From: Bradyrhizobium erythrophlei
GTDB lineage: Bacteria; Pseudomonadota; Alphaproteobacteria; Rhizobiales; Xanthobacteraceae
Assembly: GCF_900129425.1 (NCBI RefSeq)
Contig: NZ_LT670817.1
Span: 9,018,001 to 9,082,000 of the forward strand
Direction: 5' to 3'
Length of the DNA stretch: 64,000 nt
The position numbers and the translations under genes were made by a program. The notes under the pieces are model-generated. The model was given only the letters and a program-made list of their open reading frames with translations. It was not told the origin of the DNA and did not search any database. Below, in pieces: positions 1-7,948 of the stretch (within the stretch, counting starts at the first letter, position 1; every line of letters starts with the position of its first letter).

Positions 1-98
1 AGAAGCGCCCGGCCTTCCTCTATGCCACCGCCGCCGTGCTGGCTTTCGGGATTCTCGGAATCCAGCAGCACAGCGAATTCATCTATTTCAGGTTCTGA
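1..98 (+). CDS. MBOAT-family O-acyltransferase, C-terminal end only (partial)
   Basis: The reading frame that starts at base 3 is open from the window edge and stops at TGA 96-98. It encodes a hydrophobic stretch followed by the ending SEFIYFRF. From family knowledge, membrane-bound O-acyltransferases of the AlgI/DltB type commonly end in a very similar FIYFQF-like tail, so this is probably the last 31 residues of such an enzyme. The stop overlaps the next start by one base (TGATG), which suggests translational coupling with the SGNH-like protein downstream, a common pairing for MBOAT enzymes. Only the tail is visible, so the family call is an inference. Confidence 0.55.
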   Translation, partial: KRPAFLYATAAVLAFGILGIQQHSEFIYFRF

Positions 99-1213
99 TG
101 ACGGGTCCGGCCAAGAATCTGCTGCGGTTCCTGGGCGCCAGTGCGCTGGTCATGCTGGCGGCGGCCGCGCTCAATTTTGTCGTTGATCCGCTGCAGCTGT
201 TTCGGCCGGCGCGGCTGTTTGCCGCGATGTATTCGCCCGACAGCCGGATGCAGGACGCCGGACTGATCCGCAGCCAGGACTTCGACACGGTATTCATGGG
301 CACCTCGCTGGCGATTCACTTTCGGCAGAGCGATATCGATCGCGTGCTCGGCGTCCACTCGCTGAAGCTGGCGATGACCGGCTCGGACTCCCACGAGCAA
401 AGTTTTGTCGTTGCCGCAGCGCTGCAGCGACATCCCAGGCGCGTGATCTGGCAAATCGACGACTGGATCTTCCGTGATGCGCCGGAGATCGACAGCGACG
501 TCTATATTCCCGCCGATCTCTACCGGAGAAATATCAGGGGCGTCGCGGGATATCTTTTCAGCGGCGCGATGGCGCGGGAGTCGGCGTGGATCCTGGCTCG
601 GTCGATTCCGCCGCTGGAGCCGGTGGTGGCGCGGCTGACCAACGGCGTCATGTTCAAATTCCCGATCTCCCGCGTCGACGACATCAACACCCTTCGGCCC
701 AATGTCGACGTCGCCGAGGCCTATAACGCCAGGAGAGCGATGACTTCGTTTTCGAACGTCACCGCGCTTTCGCACCGCGGTTTTCTGGCCGACGGATACG
801 ATTACGACGCGATGGTCCGAAACTTCGAGCGCGATGCCGTTGCCCTGGTCGAAAAATATCCGGACGTCAAATTCGACTTTTATTTTCCGCCCTATTCGAT
901 CCTGCAATGGGCGGCGATGCGGGACGCGTCGCCGGCGACGCTGAAGATCGTGTACGACTTTTCAGGCTATATCAGCCGGCGGCTGGCGCAATTTCCCAAT
1001 GCCAGCCTGCATGATTTCCGCGAGGCCGAGGAAACCACGCACGACCTGAACAATTATGCCGACGTGGTTCATCATTCGCCGGTGGTCGACCTGAGAATTC
1101 TGGGCTGGCTCGCGGACGGAAAATACCTCGTCGACCGCGCGGCGCCGACGGCCCCGCTCGACCGGCTCAAGGCGCAGGTCGAAGCGTATCGGGTGGGTGA
1201 CGTTGGGCGGTAG
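98..1213 (+). CDS. Membrane-anchored SGNH-like protein, probable partner of MBOAT acyltransferase
   Basis: The 371-residue product has an N-terminal membrane anchor (about residues 11-30) followed by a soluble, probably periplasmic domain. A GTS motif at residues 68-70 and a late D-V-V-H-H segment (about residue 330) resemble the nucleophile block and the DxxH block of SGNH hydrolase-like partners such as DltD and AlgX. From family knowledge, such proteins finish O-acyl transfer to an exported polysaccharide, with the MBOAT enzyme passing the acyl group across the membrane. The ATG overlaps the upstream stop by one base, so the two genes are almost certainly one operon. The substrate cannot be told from the sequence. 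Confidence 0.6.
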   Translation: MTGPAKNLLRFLGASALVMLAAAALNFVVDPLQLFRPARLFAAMYSPDSRMQDAGLIRSQDFDTVFMGTSLAIHFRQSDIDRVLGVHSLKLAMTGSDSHEQSFVVAAALQRHPRRVIWQIDDWIFRDAPEIDSDVYIPADLYRRNIRGVAGYLFSGAMARESAWILARSIPPLEPVVARLTNGVMFKFPISRVDDINTLRPNVDVAEAYNARRAMTSFSNVTALSHRGFLADGYDYDAMVRNFERDAVALVEKYPDVKFDFYFPPYSILQWAAMRDASPATLKIVYDFSGYISRRLAQFPNASLHDFREAEETTHDLNNYADVVHHSPVVDLRILGWLADGKYLVDRAAPTAPLDRLKAQVEAYRVGDVGR

Positions 1214-1263
1214 CGATCCTGCATCTCTTCGTTCAAAGCGAAGTGGTGCGAATGGATTATTTC

Positions 1264-1381
1264 GTCATGGCCGGGCTGCGCGCGAAGCGCGTCTTCGCGC
1301 AGATGTCCCGGCCATCCACGTCTTTTCCGCGGGCTGCACCGTCAAGACGTGGATGCCCGGCACAAGGCCGGGCATGACGAG
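1264..1381. repeat. Intergenic palindromic repeat (family E)
   Basis: Inverted repeat whose arms read CGTCATGGCCGGGC at one end and GCCGGGCATGACG at the other, with an internal GTCTTTT / AAGACGTGGATG pair. Related copies lie near 44816-44903 and, more diverged, near 47105-47233. It carries no convincing gene. Confidence 0.6.
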
Positions 1382-1406
1382 ATTCTTCAGAGCGGTAGCC
1401 CGATTA

Positions 1407-1510
1407 CCTCATCCTGAGGAGCGCGCGCTGGCGCGCGTCTCGAAGGATGAGAGGGCTCCGGCCTTCATGGTTCGAGACGCGCAAGATGCGCTCCTCACCA
1501 TGAGGAACGA
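1407..1510. repeat. Intergenic palindromic repeat (family A)
   Basis: Contains the pair CCTCATCCTGAGGAGC / GCGTCTCGAAGGATGAG and the related pair GGTTCGAGACGCG / CTCCTCACCATGAGGA. The same units recur at 4678-4965 and 30517-30620, always between genes. This is a short dispersed palindromic element of the kind common in Bradyrhizobium-group genomes. Confidence 0.7.
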
Positions 1511-1524
1511 ACGGCGGCGCTAGC

Positions 1525-3243
1525 CTAATTCCTCAACCTTGTCCCGGTATTGGCGCCGAACATCGGGATCTGGTTGACGGCGAGCACCACCGCGAAGGTG
1601 ATGACCAGCATGGCGATACCCAGCACCGAAATCGCGGCGAGATCGCCGCTTTCGTTGAGATCGTAAATCAGCACGGACAGCACCTTGGTCTGCGAGGTGA
1701 ACAGTATGATCGCCGCCGACAATTCGCGCATCACGCCGATGAAGATGAAGCACCAGGTCGCAATCACGCCGGTGCGCAACAGCGGGGCTGTGATCTGGCG
1801 CAGCGACTGCAGCCGCGTCGCGCCGAGAATGCGGCTGGCGTCCTCCAGTTCGGGATGGATGGTGGCGAACGCCGCCTGCAATTGCTGATAGGCCGACGGC
1901 AGATTGATGGTCAGGAACGCGATCAGGAGGATCCAGAGCGTGCCGTAGAGCACGAAGGGCGGCCTGGTGTAGCTGAGGAACAGCCCGACGCCGAGCACGA
2001 TGCCGGGCACGGCGACCGGGGCGGTGGCGAGAAAGCCGAGGATCCGCGAGCCTGCGATCACGCGCCGCGTGGTGACATAGGCAATGACCAGCGCGAGCAG
2101 GGTGCCGATGGTCGCGGTCGCGGTGCCCAGGATCACGGTGTTCTTGAGCGCGAGTTGCGTCGAGGACAATTCGGTGAACACGAACACGACGTTGTGCAGC
2201 GTCAACGTCGACGGCGTCACCAGCGTGGTCGCGTTCGGCGAGAACGCGGCGTTGAGGAGTGCGAAATACGGCAGGAACACCGGGCTGAGCAGGATCGCGA
2301 GGCAAAACGCCAACGCCGGCCAGCGCCACCCGCCCATCTCGACGCGGCGCGGCGCGCCATATTTGCCGCCGACCACCGAATAGCCGCGGCGGCCCAGAAT
2401 GAACTTCTGTGCCTGCAGCAGCAGGATGGTCAAAACCAAAAGCGGCACCGCGGCGGCGGCGGCCAGATCGAGTTTCGGCGGGTACTGGAACAGGCTCCAG
2501 ATTTTTGTGGTCATGGTGTGGAAGCCGGCGGGCAGTGCCAGGATGGCCGGGGAGCCGAACAGGGTCATGGCCTGCAGAAACGCGATCAGGGCGCCGGCGA
2601 CCAGCGCCGGCAGCGCCAAGGGAATGGTGACGCGCCGCGCCGTGGTCCAGGCCTTGCCGCCGAGGATGGCGGAGGCGTCTTCGAGTTCGCCGGGCATATT
2701 GTCGAGCGCATTGGCGACCAGCACGAACACGAAGGGGAAGGTGTAGCAGGAGATCACAAAGATGATCCCGGTCATCGAATAGATGTTGAACAGATGCTCG
2801 TCCGACTCGGCGCCGGTCACGAACCGAAACAGCTGATTGAGCAATCCGCTGTTGGGCGCCGCCAGCAATTCCCAGGCGATGGCGCCGAGAAACGGCGGCG
2901 TCACGAACGAGGCGGTGACCAGCGCGCGGATGAACTGCCGCCCCGGCATGTCGGTGCGCGACACCAGCCATCCCATCGGCGCCGCGACCAGGCAGCACAG
3001 GAAGGCGGACGTGGTTGCGATGATGGCGGTGGTCATCAGCGGATCGAGGAAATCCGGATCGGTGAACAGCGTGACGAAATTCTGCAGCGTCAGGTGATTG
3101 GCCTTGTCGGTGACGCTGTAGACCGCAAGCCAGGACAGCGGCAGTACGATCAGCGCGATCAGACACGCCGCGAACAGCCACAGCACCGGCTTGGTCCAGT
3201 CGAACTTGCCGCGCGTGCCGTCGATGGTGGTCGTGATGGTCAT
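1525..3243 (-). CDS. ABC transporter permease, fused two-domain (FbpB/PhnU type)
   Basis: The 572-residue inner-membrane protein has about 12 hydrophobic segments in two homologous halves. Each half carries the EAA loop that contacts the ATPase: EDASAILGG at about residue 188 and EDASRILGA at about residue 467. Fused permeases of this length are typical of the iron(III) / 2-aminoethylphosphonate class of importers. A longer reading frame runs upstream to 3357, but those extra codons come from the intergenic repeat, so the ATG at 3243 (MTITTTIDG) is preferred. It is the last gene of the minus-strand operon ATPase - binding protein - binding protein - permease. The ligand is unknown. Confidence 0.85.
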   Translation of the reverse strand: MTITTTIDGTRGKFDWTKPVLWLFAACLIALIVLPLSWLAVYSVTDKANHLTLQNFVTLFTDPDFLDPLMTTAIIATTSAFLCCLVAAPMGWLVSRTDMPGRQFIRALVTASFVTPPFLGAIAWELLAAPNSGLLNQLFRFVTGAESDEHLFNIYSMTGIIFVISCYTFPFVFVLVANALDNMPGELEDASAILGGKAWTTARRVTIPLALPALVAGALIAFLQAMTLFGSPAILALPAGFHTMTTKIWSLFQYPPKLDLAAAAAVPLLVLTILLLQAQKFILGRRGYSVVGGKYGAPRRVEMGGWRWPALAFCLAILLSPVFLPYFALLNAAFSPNATTLVTPSTLTLHNVVFVFTELSSTQLALKNTVILGTATATIGTLLALVIAYVTTRRVIAGSRILGFLATAPVAVPGIVLGVGLFLSYTRPPFVLYGTLWILLIAFLTINLPSAYQQLQAAFATIHPELEDASRILGATRLQSLRQITAPLLRTGVIATWCFIFIGVMRELSAAIILFTSQTKVLSVLIYDLNESGDLAAISVLGIAMLVITFAVVLAVNQIPMFGANTGTRLRN

Positions 3244-3299
3244 GCTGTTCTCAATCTTTGATTTTGCGCGCACCGCTTGGGGTGTTCTCCTTCCCCCGC

Positions 3300-3565
3300 C
3301 GATGATGCGTTCCCTCCCCCCTTGTGGGGGAGGGTTAGGGAGGGGGGTGAGCCGCACACACCGAATTCGCGGCTACCCCCCTCTCCAGCTCTCCCCCACA
3401 AGGGGGGAGAGGGCAGAGCACGCCTGATGGCTGCCATTCGATGTCCAATCGACGAGTACACTCGCTTCTTGGCCGCGGGTGTTGTCGTCATTCCGGGGCG
3501 CACGAAGTGCGAACCCGGAATCTCGAGATTCCGGGTCTGGTCCTTTGGACCATCCCGGAATGACG
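3300..3565. repeat. Two intergenic palindromic repeats (families C and B)
   Basis: This gap between the permease and the second binding protein holds a family C palindrome (about 3305-3425, arms CTCCCCCCTTGTGGGGGAG and its reverse) and a family B palindrome (about 3488-3564, TCATTCCGGGGCG through ATCCCGGAATGA with internal CCCGGAATCTCGAGATTCCGGG). Such elements could form stable hairpins in the operon transcript. No gene was seen. Confidence 0.7.
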
Positions 3566-3573
3566 AGCAAGGC

Positions 3574-4635
3574 TCACACCCGAAACAGCTTGGCATAGCG
3601 GGTCTTGATCTCTTCGGTCATTTTCTCGACGCCGGCGGCGTCTTCTTTCATCAGCTTGATGTCGGAGATCTTGCGGCGGCCCGGTTTCGACTGCACCTGC
3701 GCATGCACCGAATACTGCGCCGTGAAGTCGATGAAGAATTGCTGGGTCTCCCTGGTGTGCAGCCAGGCCTGGAACAGCCGGGCGGCGTTGGGATGCGGCG
3801 CGCTCACGAATATGCCGGTCGGACCCGAGATCGTCGGTGTTCCCTCCGTCGGGTACACCGGTTCGACCGGCTGGCCGGCTTCCTTCAGCAGCACGATGCC
3901 GTAATCGTTGCCGTCGGCCATGACAGCGCGCTCGCCCAGCGAAAGCTTCTTCGGTGGATCGGTCGACGACTGCACCTGCATCACGCGCTGCTTCGACAGC
4001 TTCTCCAGATAATCCCAGCCGAATTCGCGGACCAACTGGAAGGTCGCCGTCATGATGGTGCCGCTATAGGCCGGATGGCCCTTGACCATCTTGCCGGCCC
4101 AGCGGGGGTCGAGCAGGTCGGCGAAGCTTTTGGGGGCGTCGTCGGGCTTCACGAGATTGGTGTTATAGGCAATCGATGACAGCCAGATCCGGGACGTTGC
4201 GGACATCCCGTCGGGATCGCGATATTCCGGCATGAAATGCTGCGCGATATCCTCCGATACGAACGGCGCCAGCCAGCCGTTTCTCTTCCACGTAATGAAG
4301 TGCGAAGCGTCAGAGCTGTTGATCACGTCGGCGGCGTGGATGTTGCTCGCGAATTCCTGGTCGACCCGCTGAAACAGCCGTTCCGAGCCTGAGCGCTCGA
4401 CCTGCACCTGGATATCCGGATATTTCGCCTCGAAGGCCTTGCCGAGCTTCTCGCCGACCGGCAGGTCCATCGCGGAATACAGGATCACCTTGCCTTCCTT
4501 GCGCGCCGCGTCGATCAGCGCGGGCGTGATCGCCGTCGGCTCCGGCGCGGCGGCTTTCAGCGGGGCGGCGAATACCGTAAGCCCAAGCGCGGCCGAGCCT
4601 TTGACCAGGTCACGTCGGCTTATGGTCTTTCGCAT
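3574..4635 (-). CDS. ABC transporter substrate-binding protein, Tat-exported (paralogue 2)
   Basis: This 353-residue periplasmic binding protein begins MRKTISRRDLVKGS, with a twin-arginine SRRD motif and a hydrophobic stretch ending near PLKAAA, so Tat export is expected. The ATG at 4635 follows an AGGGAG ribosome site; an ATG 16 codons upstream has no such support. The body is a family 1 extracellular solute-binding protein and is clearly paralogous to the product at 4974-6041, sharing AxKEGKVxxY, INSSDASH-like and DPPKKLSLGER segments. The adjacent Tyr-Tyr pair that binds ferric iron in FbpA is not evident, so iron is not assured as ligand. The two neighbouring copies point to an ancient tandem duplication with possible ligand divergence. 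Confidence 0.85.
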   Translation of the reverse strand: MRKTISRRDLVKGSAALGLTVFAAPLKAAAPEPTAITPALIDAARKEGKVILYSAMDLPVGEKLGKAFEAKYPDIQVQVERSGSERLFQRVDQEFASNIHAADVINSSDASHFITWKRNGWLAPFVSEDIAQHFMPEYRDPDGMSATSRIWLSSIAYNTNLVKPDDAPKSFADLLDPRWAGKMVKGHPAYSGTIMTATFQLVREFGWDYLEKLSKQRVMQVQSSTDPPKKLSLGERAVMADGNDYGIVLLKEAGQPVEPVYPTEGTPTISGPTGIFVSAPHPNAARLFQAWLHTRETQQFFIDFTAQYSVHAQVQSKPGRRKISDIKLMKEDAAGVEKMTEEIKTRYAKLFRV

Positions 4636-4677
4636 CGTGCAGGCTCCCTGAGTCTGTGTTGAATTGGAATCATTACC

Positions 4678-4965
4678 GCTCATGGTTCGAGACGCGCGGC
4701 GTCGCCGCGCTCCTCACCATGAGGATCCGGAGCTCGCCGTGAGTACCTCCGGACCTCATCCTGAGGAGCGGCCACCTGGCCGCGTCTCGAAGGATGGCCG
4801 CGAGTCCGCACGTTGCGTCCATCCTTCGAGACGCTTGCTTCGCAAGCTCCTCAGGATGAGGTCCGAATCCTTCACACGCTCTGAGGCGCGCTCGGCGGCG
4901 CAATTGCGCCGCTGGCTCGCGCGCGTCTCGAAGGATGACGCCGCCCGACGAGAAACGCCTATCGG
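4678..4965. repeat. Cluster of family A palindromic repeats
   Basis: Several units of the family A palindrome (GGTTCGAGACGCG, CTCACCATGAGGA, CATCCTGAGGAGC, GTCTCGAAGGATG) fill the 338 bp between the two binding-protein genes. Reading frames here are products of the repeats. The units could form hairpins that alter relative expression of the two binding proteins. Confidence 0.75.
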
Positions 4966-4973
4966 CTCGCCTA

Positions 4974-6041
4974 TTACACATGAAAAATCTTCTGATAGCG
5001 CGCCTTGATCTGTTCGCTCTGCTTTTCCGCGCCTTCGGCGTCTTCCCGCATCAGCTTGATGTCGGCGAGCGGCTTGCGGCCCGGCTTCTCCTTGACCTGC
5101 GCATGCAGCGAGCGCAGGCCGCCGGCCTCGATCACGATCGCCTGCGCTTCCGGGCTGAAGCAGTAATTCTGGAACAGTTTTGCCGCGTTGGGATTCGGCG
5201 CCGCCTTGAAGATGCCGTTGGGACCGATGATGAAAGGCGTGCCCTCGGCAGGATAGATTGTCTCGACCGGCTGGCCGGATTCCTTGAGCAGGAAGACATT
5301 GTATTCGGTACCGTCGGCCATCACGCTGCGCTCGCCGAGCGAAAGCTTCTTCGGCGGGTCGGTCGCCGACTGAACCTGCATGATGTTTTGTTTGGCGAGA
5401 TTCTCGTAGAAATCCCAGCCGATGTCGCGGACCATCTCGAACGTCGCGGTCAGGATCGTTCCGCTGTAGCCGGGGTGCGCCTTGACGATCTTGCCCTTCC
5501 ATTTGGGGTCGAGCAGTTCCTTGAAGCTCGCCGGCGCCGCTTCGGCCTTCACCAGTTTGGTGTTGTAGGCCATTGGGCTCAACGTGGCGCGAAAGCCGGC
5601 ATAGGTGCCGTCGGCGTCGCGGTGCTCGGGCTTGTAATGCTTCGCCACGTCCTCGGGCACGTAGGGCAGCAGCATGCCCTGCTTCTTCCAGGTCAGCAAA
5701 TGGGAGGCGTCGGACGAATTGACGACGTCGACCGCGTGGACATTGCTGGCGTATTCCTGGCCGATGCGCTGAAACACCCGCTCGGCGCCGGTCCGCTCGA
5801 CCCGGACCTCGACGCCGCCGAATTTCTCCTTGAAGGAGCCGGCGATTTTTTCCGCGACCGCAAGATCGATCGCGGTGTACCAGACCACCTTGCCTTCCTT
5901 CTTCGCCGCCTCGATCAGTTGCGGCGTGATTGCCTCGGCCGGCGGCGCCTCGGCGCGAACCGGAGACGCGAACACGGTGCCGAGCGCAAGCGCGGTCGAG
6001 CTCCTGAGAATGTCGCGTCTGGAAAGTCCTTGTCTCCGCAT
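4974..6041 (-). CDS. ABC transporter substrate-binding protein, Tat-exported (paralogue 1)
   Basis: The 355-residue product starts MRRQGLSRRDILRS. It has a twin-arginine motif and a hydrophobic core ending at SPVRAEA, so it should be exported folded by Tat and act in the periplasm. It belongs to the same solute-binding family as the protein at 3574-4635 and is highly similar along its length. Near residue 230, where FbpA-type proteins carry a Tyr-Tyr iron-binding pair, only scattered tyrosines are seen. It lies 24 bp downstream of the ATPase gene and is almost certainly cotranscribed with it. Ligand unknown; an organic anion or phosphonate is as plausible as iron. Confidence 0.85.
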   Translation of the reverse strand: MRRQGLSRRDILRSSTALALGTVFASPVRAEAPPAEAITPQLIEAAKKEGKVVWYTAIDLAVAEKIAGSFKEKFGGVEVRVERTGAERVFQRIGQEYASNVHAVDVVNSSDASHLLTWKKQGMLLPYVPEDVAKHYKPEHRDADGTYAGFRATLSPMAYNTKLVKAEAAPASFKELLDPKWKGKIVKAHPGYSGTILTATFEMVRDIGWDFYENLAKQNIMQVQSATDPPKKLSLGERSVMADGTEYNVFLLKESGQPVETIYPAEGTPFIIGPNGIFKAAPNPNAAKLFQNYCFSPEAQAIVIEAGGLRSLHAQVKEKPGRKPLADIKLMREDAEGAEKQSEQIKARYQKIFHV

Positions 6042-6065
6042 CGCGTGCTCTTCCTTCGTTTGTTG

Positions 6066-7127
6066 CTATCGGCTCAGCGCGCGGCAGCGTTCCGGCGGCA
6101 AAGTGAGCCAGACTTGGGTGCCCCGGGGAACCGGGCTCTCGGTCGATGTAACGATGCGCAAGGTCGTACCATCAGGCGTTTCCACCATGTAGTCGCGGCT
6201 GGCGCCGAGAAAGACCTGGCGCGTCACGGTGGCCTTGATGGTGTTCTCCCGGTTTTGCGGCGCTTGCGTTGAAAGCTGGATGTCGTGCTGGCGGATGGCC
6301 ACCGCCGTATCCTGGCCCGGTGTGAGCTTCGCGCCCACCACCCGCAAGGTCGCGTCGGCAAACGCGACGTGATTGTCGTCGCGGGCGGTGCCCTTGATCA
6401 CATTGCTGGCGCCGATGAAGCGGGCGACGAATTCCGATTGCGGCCGGTCGTAGATATCCTCGGGCGTGCCGAGCTGATCGATCTTGCCCGAATTCATCAC
6501 CGCGATCAGGTCGGCGGTGGTCATCGCCTCGGACTGGTCGTGGGTGACGTAAACCGTGGTGTAGCGGTATTCGTCATGCAGCCGTCGAATTTCAAAACGC
6601 ATCTCCTCGCGCAGATTGGCGTCGAGGTTGGACAAGGGTTCGTCGAGCAGCAGCGTCTCCGGTTCCACGATCAGCGCGCGGGCCAGCGCCACGCGCTGCT
6701 GCTGTCCGCCGGACAATTCGCCGGGATAGCGCTGCGCCAGGATTTCGAGTTTTGTGGCTTTCAGGATCACGTCGAGCTTTTTTGCGATGGTCGCGCGGTC
6801 GATTTTGCGCAAACGAAGCCCGTAAACGATATTTTCCGCGACCGTCATGTGCGGCCACAGCGCGTAGCTCTGGAAAATCATCGACATCTTGCGCTGTTCG
6901 GGCGGCAGGGTGCGCGCTTTCGACGACACCAGGCGGTCGCCGACATGGATCTCGCCGTCGGAGGGCTCGAGGAAGCCGGCGAGCAGCCGCAGCGTCGTGG
7001 TTTTGCCGCAGCCCGAGGGGCCTAACAGGCAGACCAGCTGCCCGTGATCAATCCGCAGCGAGACATCATCAACGACCGCCAACGATCCAAATCGCCTGGT
7101 CAGGCCGCGCAAATCAACGGACGCCAA
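6066..7127 (-). CDS. ABC transporter ATP-binding protein (FbpC/PotA type)
   Basis: This 353-residue ATPase powers the importer encoded downstream. The Walker A motif GPSGCGKT is at residues 36-43, the signature LSGGQQQ at about 136, Walker B LLLDEP at about 157, and the switch histidine lies in VTHDQSEAM. The C-terminal third (about 235-353) is an OB/TOBE-like regulatory domain as in FbpC and PotA. It is the first gene of the operon. The promoter should lie at about 7130-7260, just downstream of the tandem repeat array. Confidence 0.92.
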   Translation of the reverse strand: MASVDLRGLTRRFGSLAVVDDVSLRIDHGQLVCLLGPSGCGKTTTLRLLAGFLEPSDGEIHVGDRLVSSKARTLPPEQRKMSMIFQSYALWPHMTVAENIVYGLRLRKIDRATIAKKLDVILKATKLEILAQRYPGELSGGQQQRVALARALIVEPETLLLDEPLSNLDANLREEMRFEIRRLHDEYRYTTVYVTHDQSEAMTTADLIAVMNSGKIDQLGTPEDIYDRPQSEFVARFIGASNVIKGTARDDNHVAFADATLRVVGAKLTPGQDTAVAIRQHDIQLSTQAPQNRENTIKATVTRQVFLGASRDYMVETPDGTTLRIVTSTESPVPRGTQVWLTLPPERCRALSR

Positions 7128-7261
7128 TCAAATTCCTCCCTAAACTTGCGCCGTTGTCGGCCTTCTTATTTATCGCTGGATCAATATGCACGAATAAAGC
7201 GGCGCCGAAAAGGCTGGCACGCCTAAAGTCTGATGCGCTTGAGCCTGCCACATTCTCCAGC

Positions 7262-7948
7262 AAGAGAAGAATGTAAAGAAGCGGTGCCAGTCGCAACGCC
7301 CTCTCCCCTTGCGGGAGAGGGCATCACAAGCGCCAACCACAAATTCAGTGGGGTGAGGGGTTGGCTCAGCGGACAAATAGCCCGCGGATAGAACCCCTCA
7401 TCCGGCAGCCTTCGGCTGCCACCTTCTCCCGCAAGGGGAGAAGGGAACAAGCACTGCTTATGCCCCCACATTTTCGCCGAGCCAGTCGATAAGAGAAGAA
7501 TGTAAAGAAGCGGTGCCAGTCGCAATGCCCTCTCCCCTTGCGGGAGAGGGCATCACAAGCGCCAACCACAAATTCAGTGGGGTGAGGGGTTGGCTCAGCG
7601 GACAAATAGCCCGCGGATAGAACCCCTCATCCGGCAGCCTTCGGCTGCCACCTTCTCCCGCAAGGGGAGAAGGGAACAAGCACTGCTTATGCCCCCACAC
7701 TTTCGCCGAGCCAGTCGATAAGAGAAGAATGTAAGGAAGCGGTGCCGGTCGCAACGCCCTCTCCCCTTGCGGGAGAGGGCATCACAAGCGCCAACCACAA
7801 ATTCAGTGGGGTGAGGGGTTGGCTCAGCGGACAAATAGCCCGCGGATAGAACCCCTCATCCGGCAGCCTTCGGCTGCCACCTTCTCCCACACGGGGAGAA
7901 GGGAACAAGCACTGCTTACGCCCCCACACTCTCGCCTAGCCAATCGAT
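7262..7948. repeat. Three tandem copies of a 229-bp unit overlapping the aminotransferase 3' end
   Basis: The junction sequence AAGAGAAGAATGTAA begins at 7262, 7491 and 7720, exactly 229 bp apart, giving three units (7262-7490, 7491-7719, 7720-7948) with few differences. Each unit contains a family C-like palindrome (CCCTCTCCCCTTGCGGGAGAGGG ... CTTCTCCCGCAAGGGGAGAAG) and ends with about 30 bp that encode the last residues of the aminotransferase. Only the unit at 7720-7948 is joined to the real gene, which it overlaps at 7916-7948. The short reading frames here are repeat artefacts. The array separates the aminotransferase from the ABC operon. Confidence 0.95.

Noticed and set aside
1855..3261. 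Long plus-strand frame (468 codons) opposite the ABC permease
   Set aside because: It is antisense to a gene with clear family motifs; composition (R, G, Q, H-rich) is typical of GC-rich shadow frames.
3574..6041. Naming the importer as a ferric iron system
   Set aside because: The family is right in outline, but the Tyr-Tyr iron pair is not evident and no iron-regulated promoter was seen; the ligand is left open.
7262..7948. CRISPR array
   Set aside because: The repeats are 229 bp, contiguous, without spacers, and include the end of a gene; no cas genes are present.
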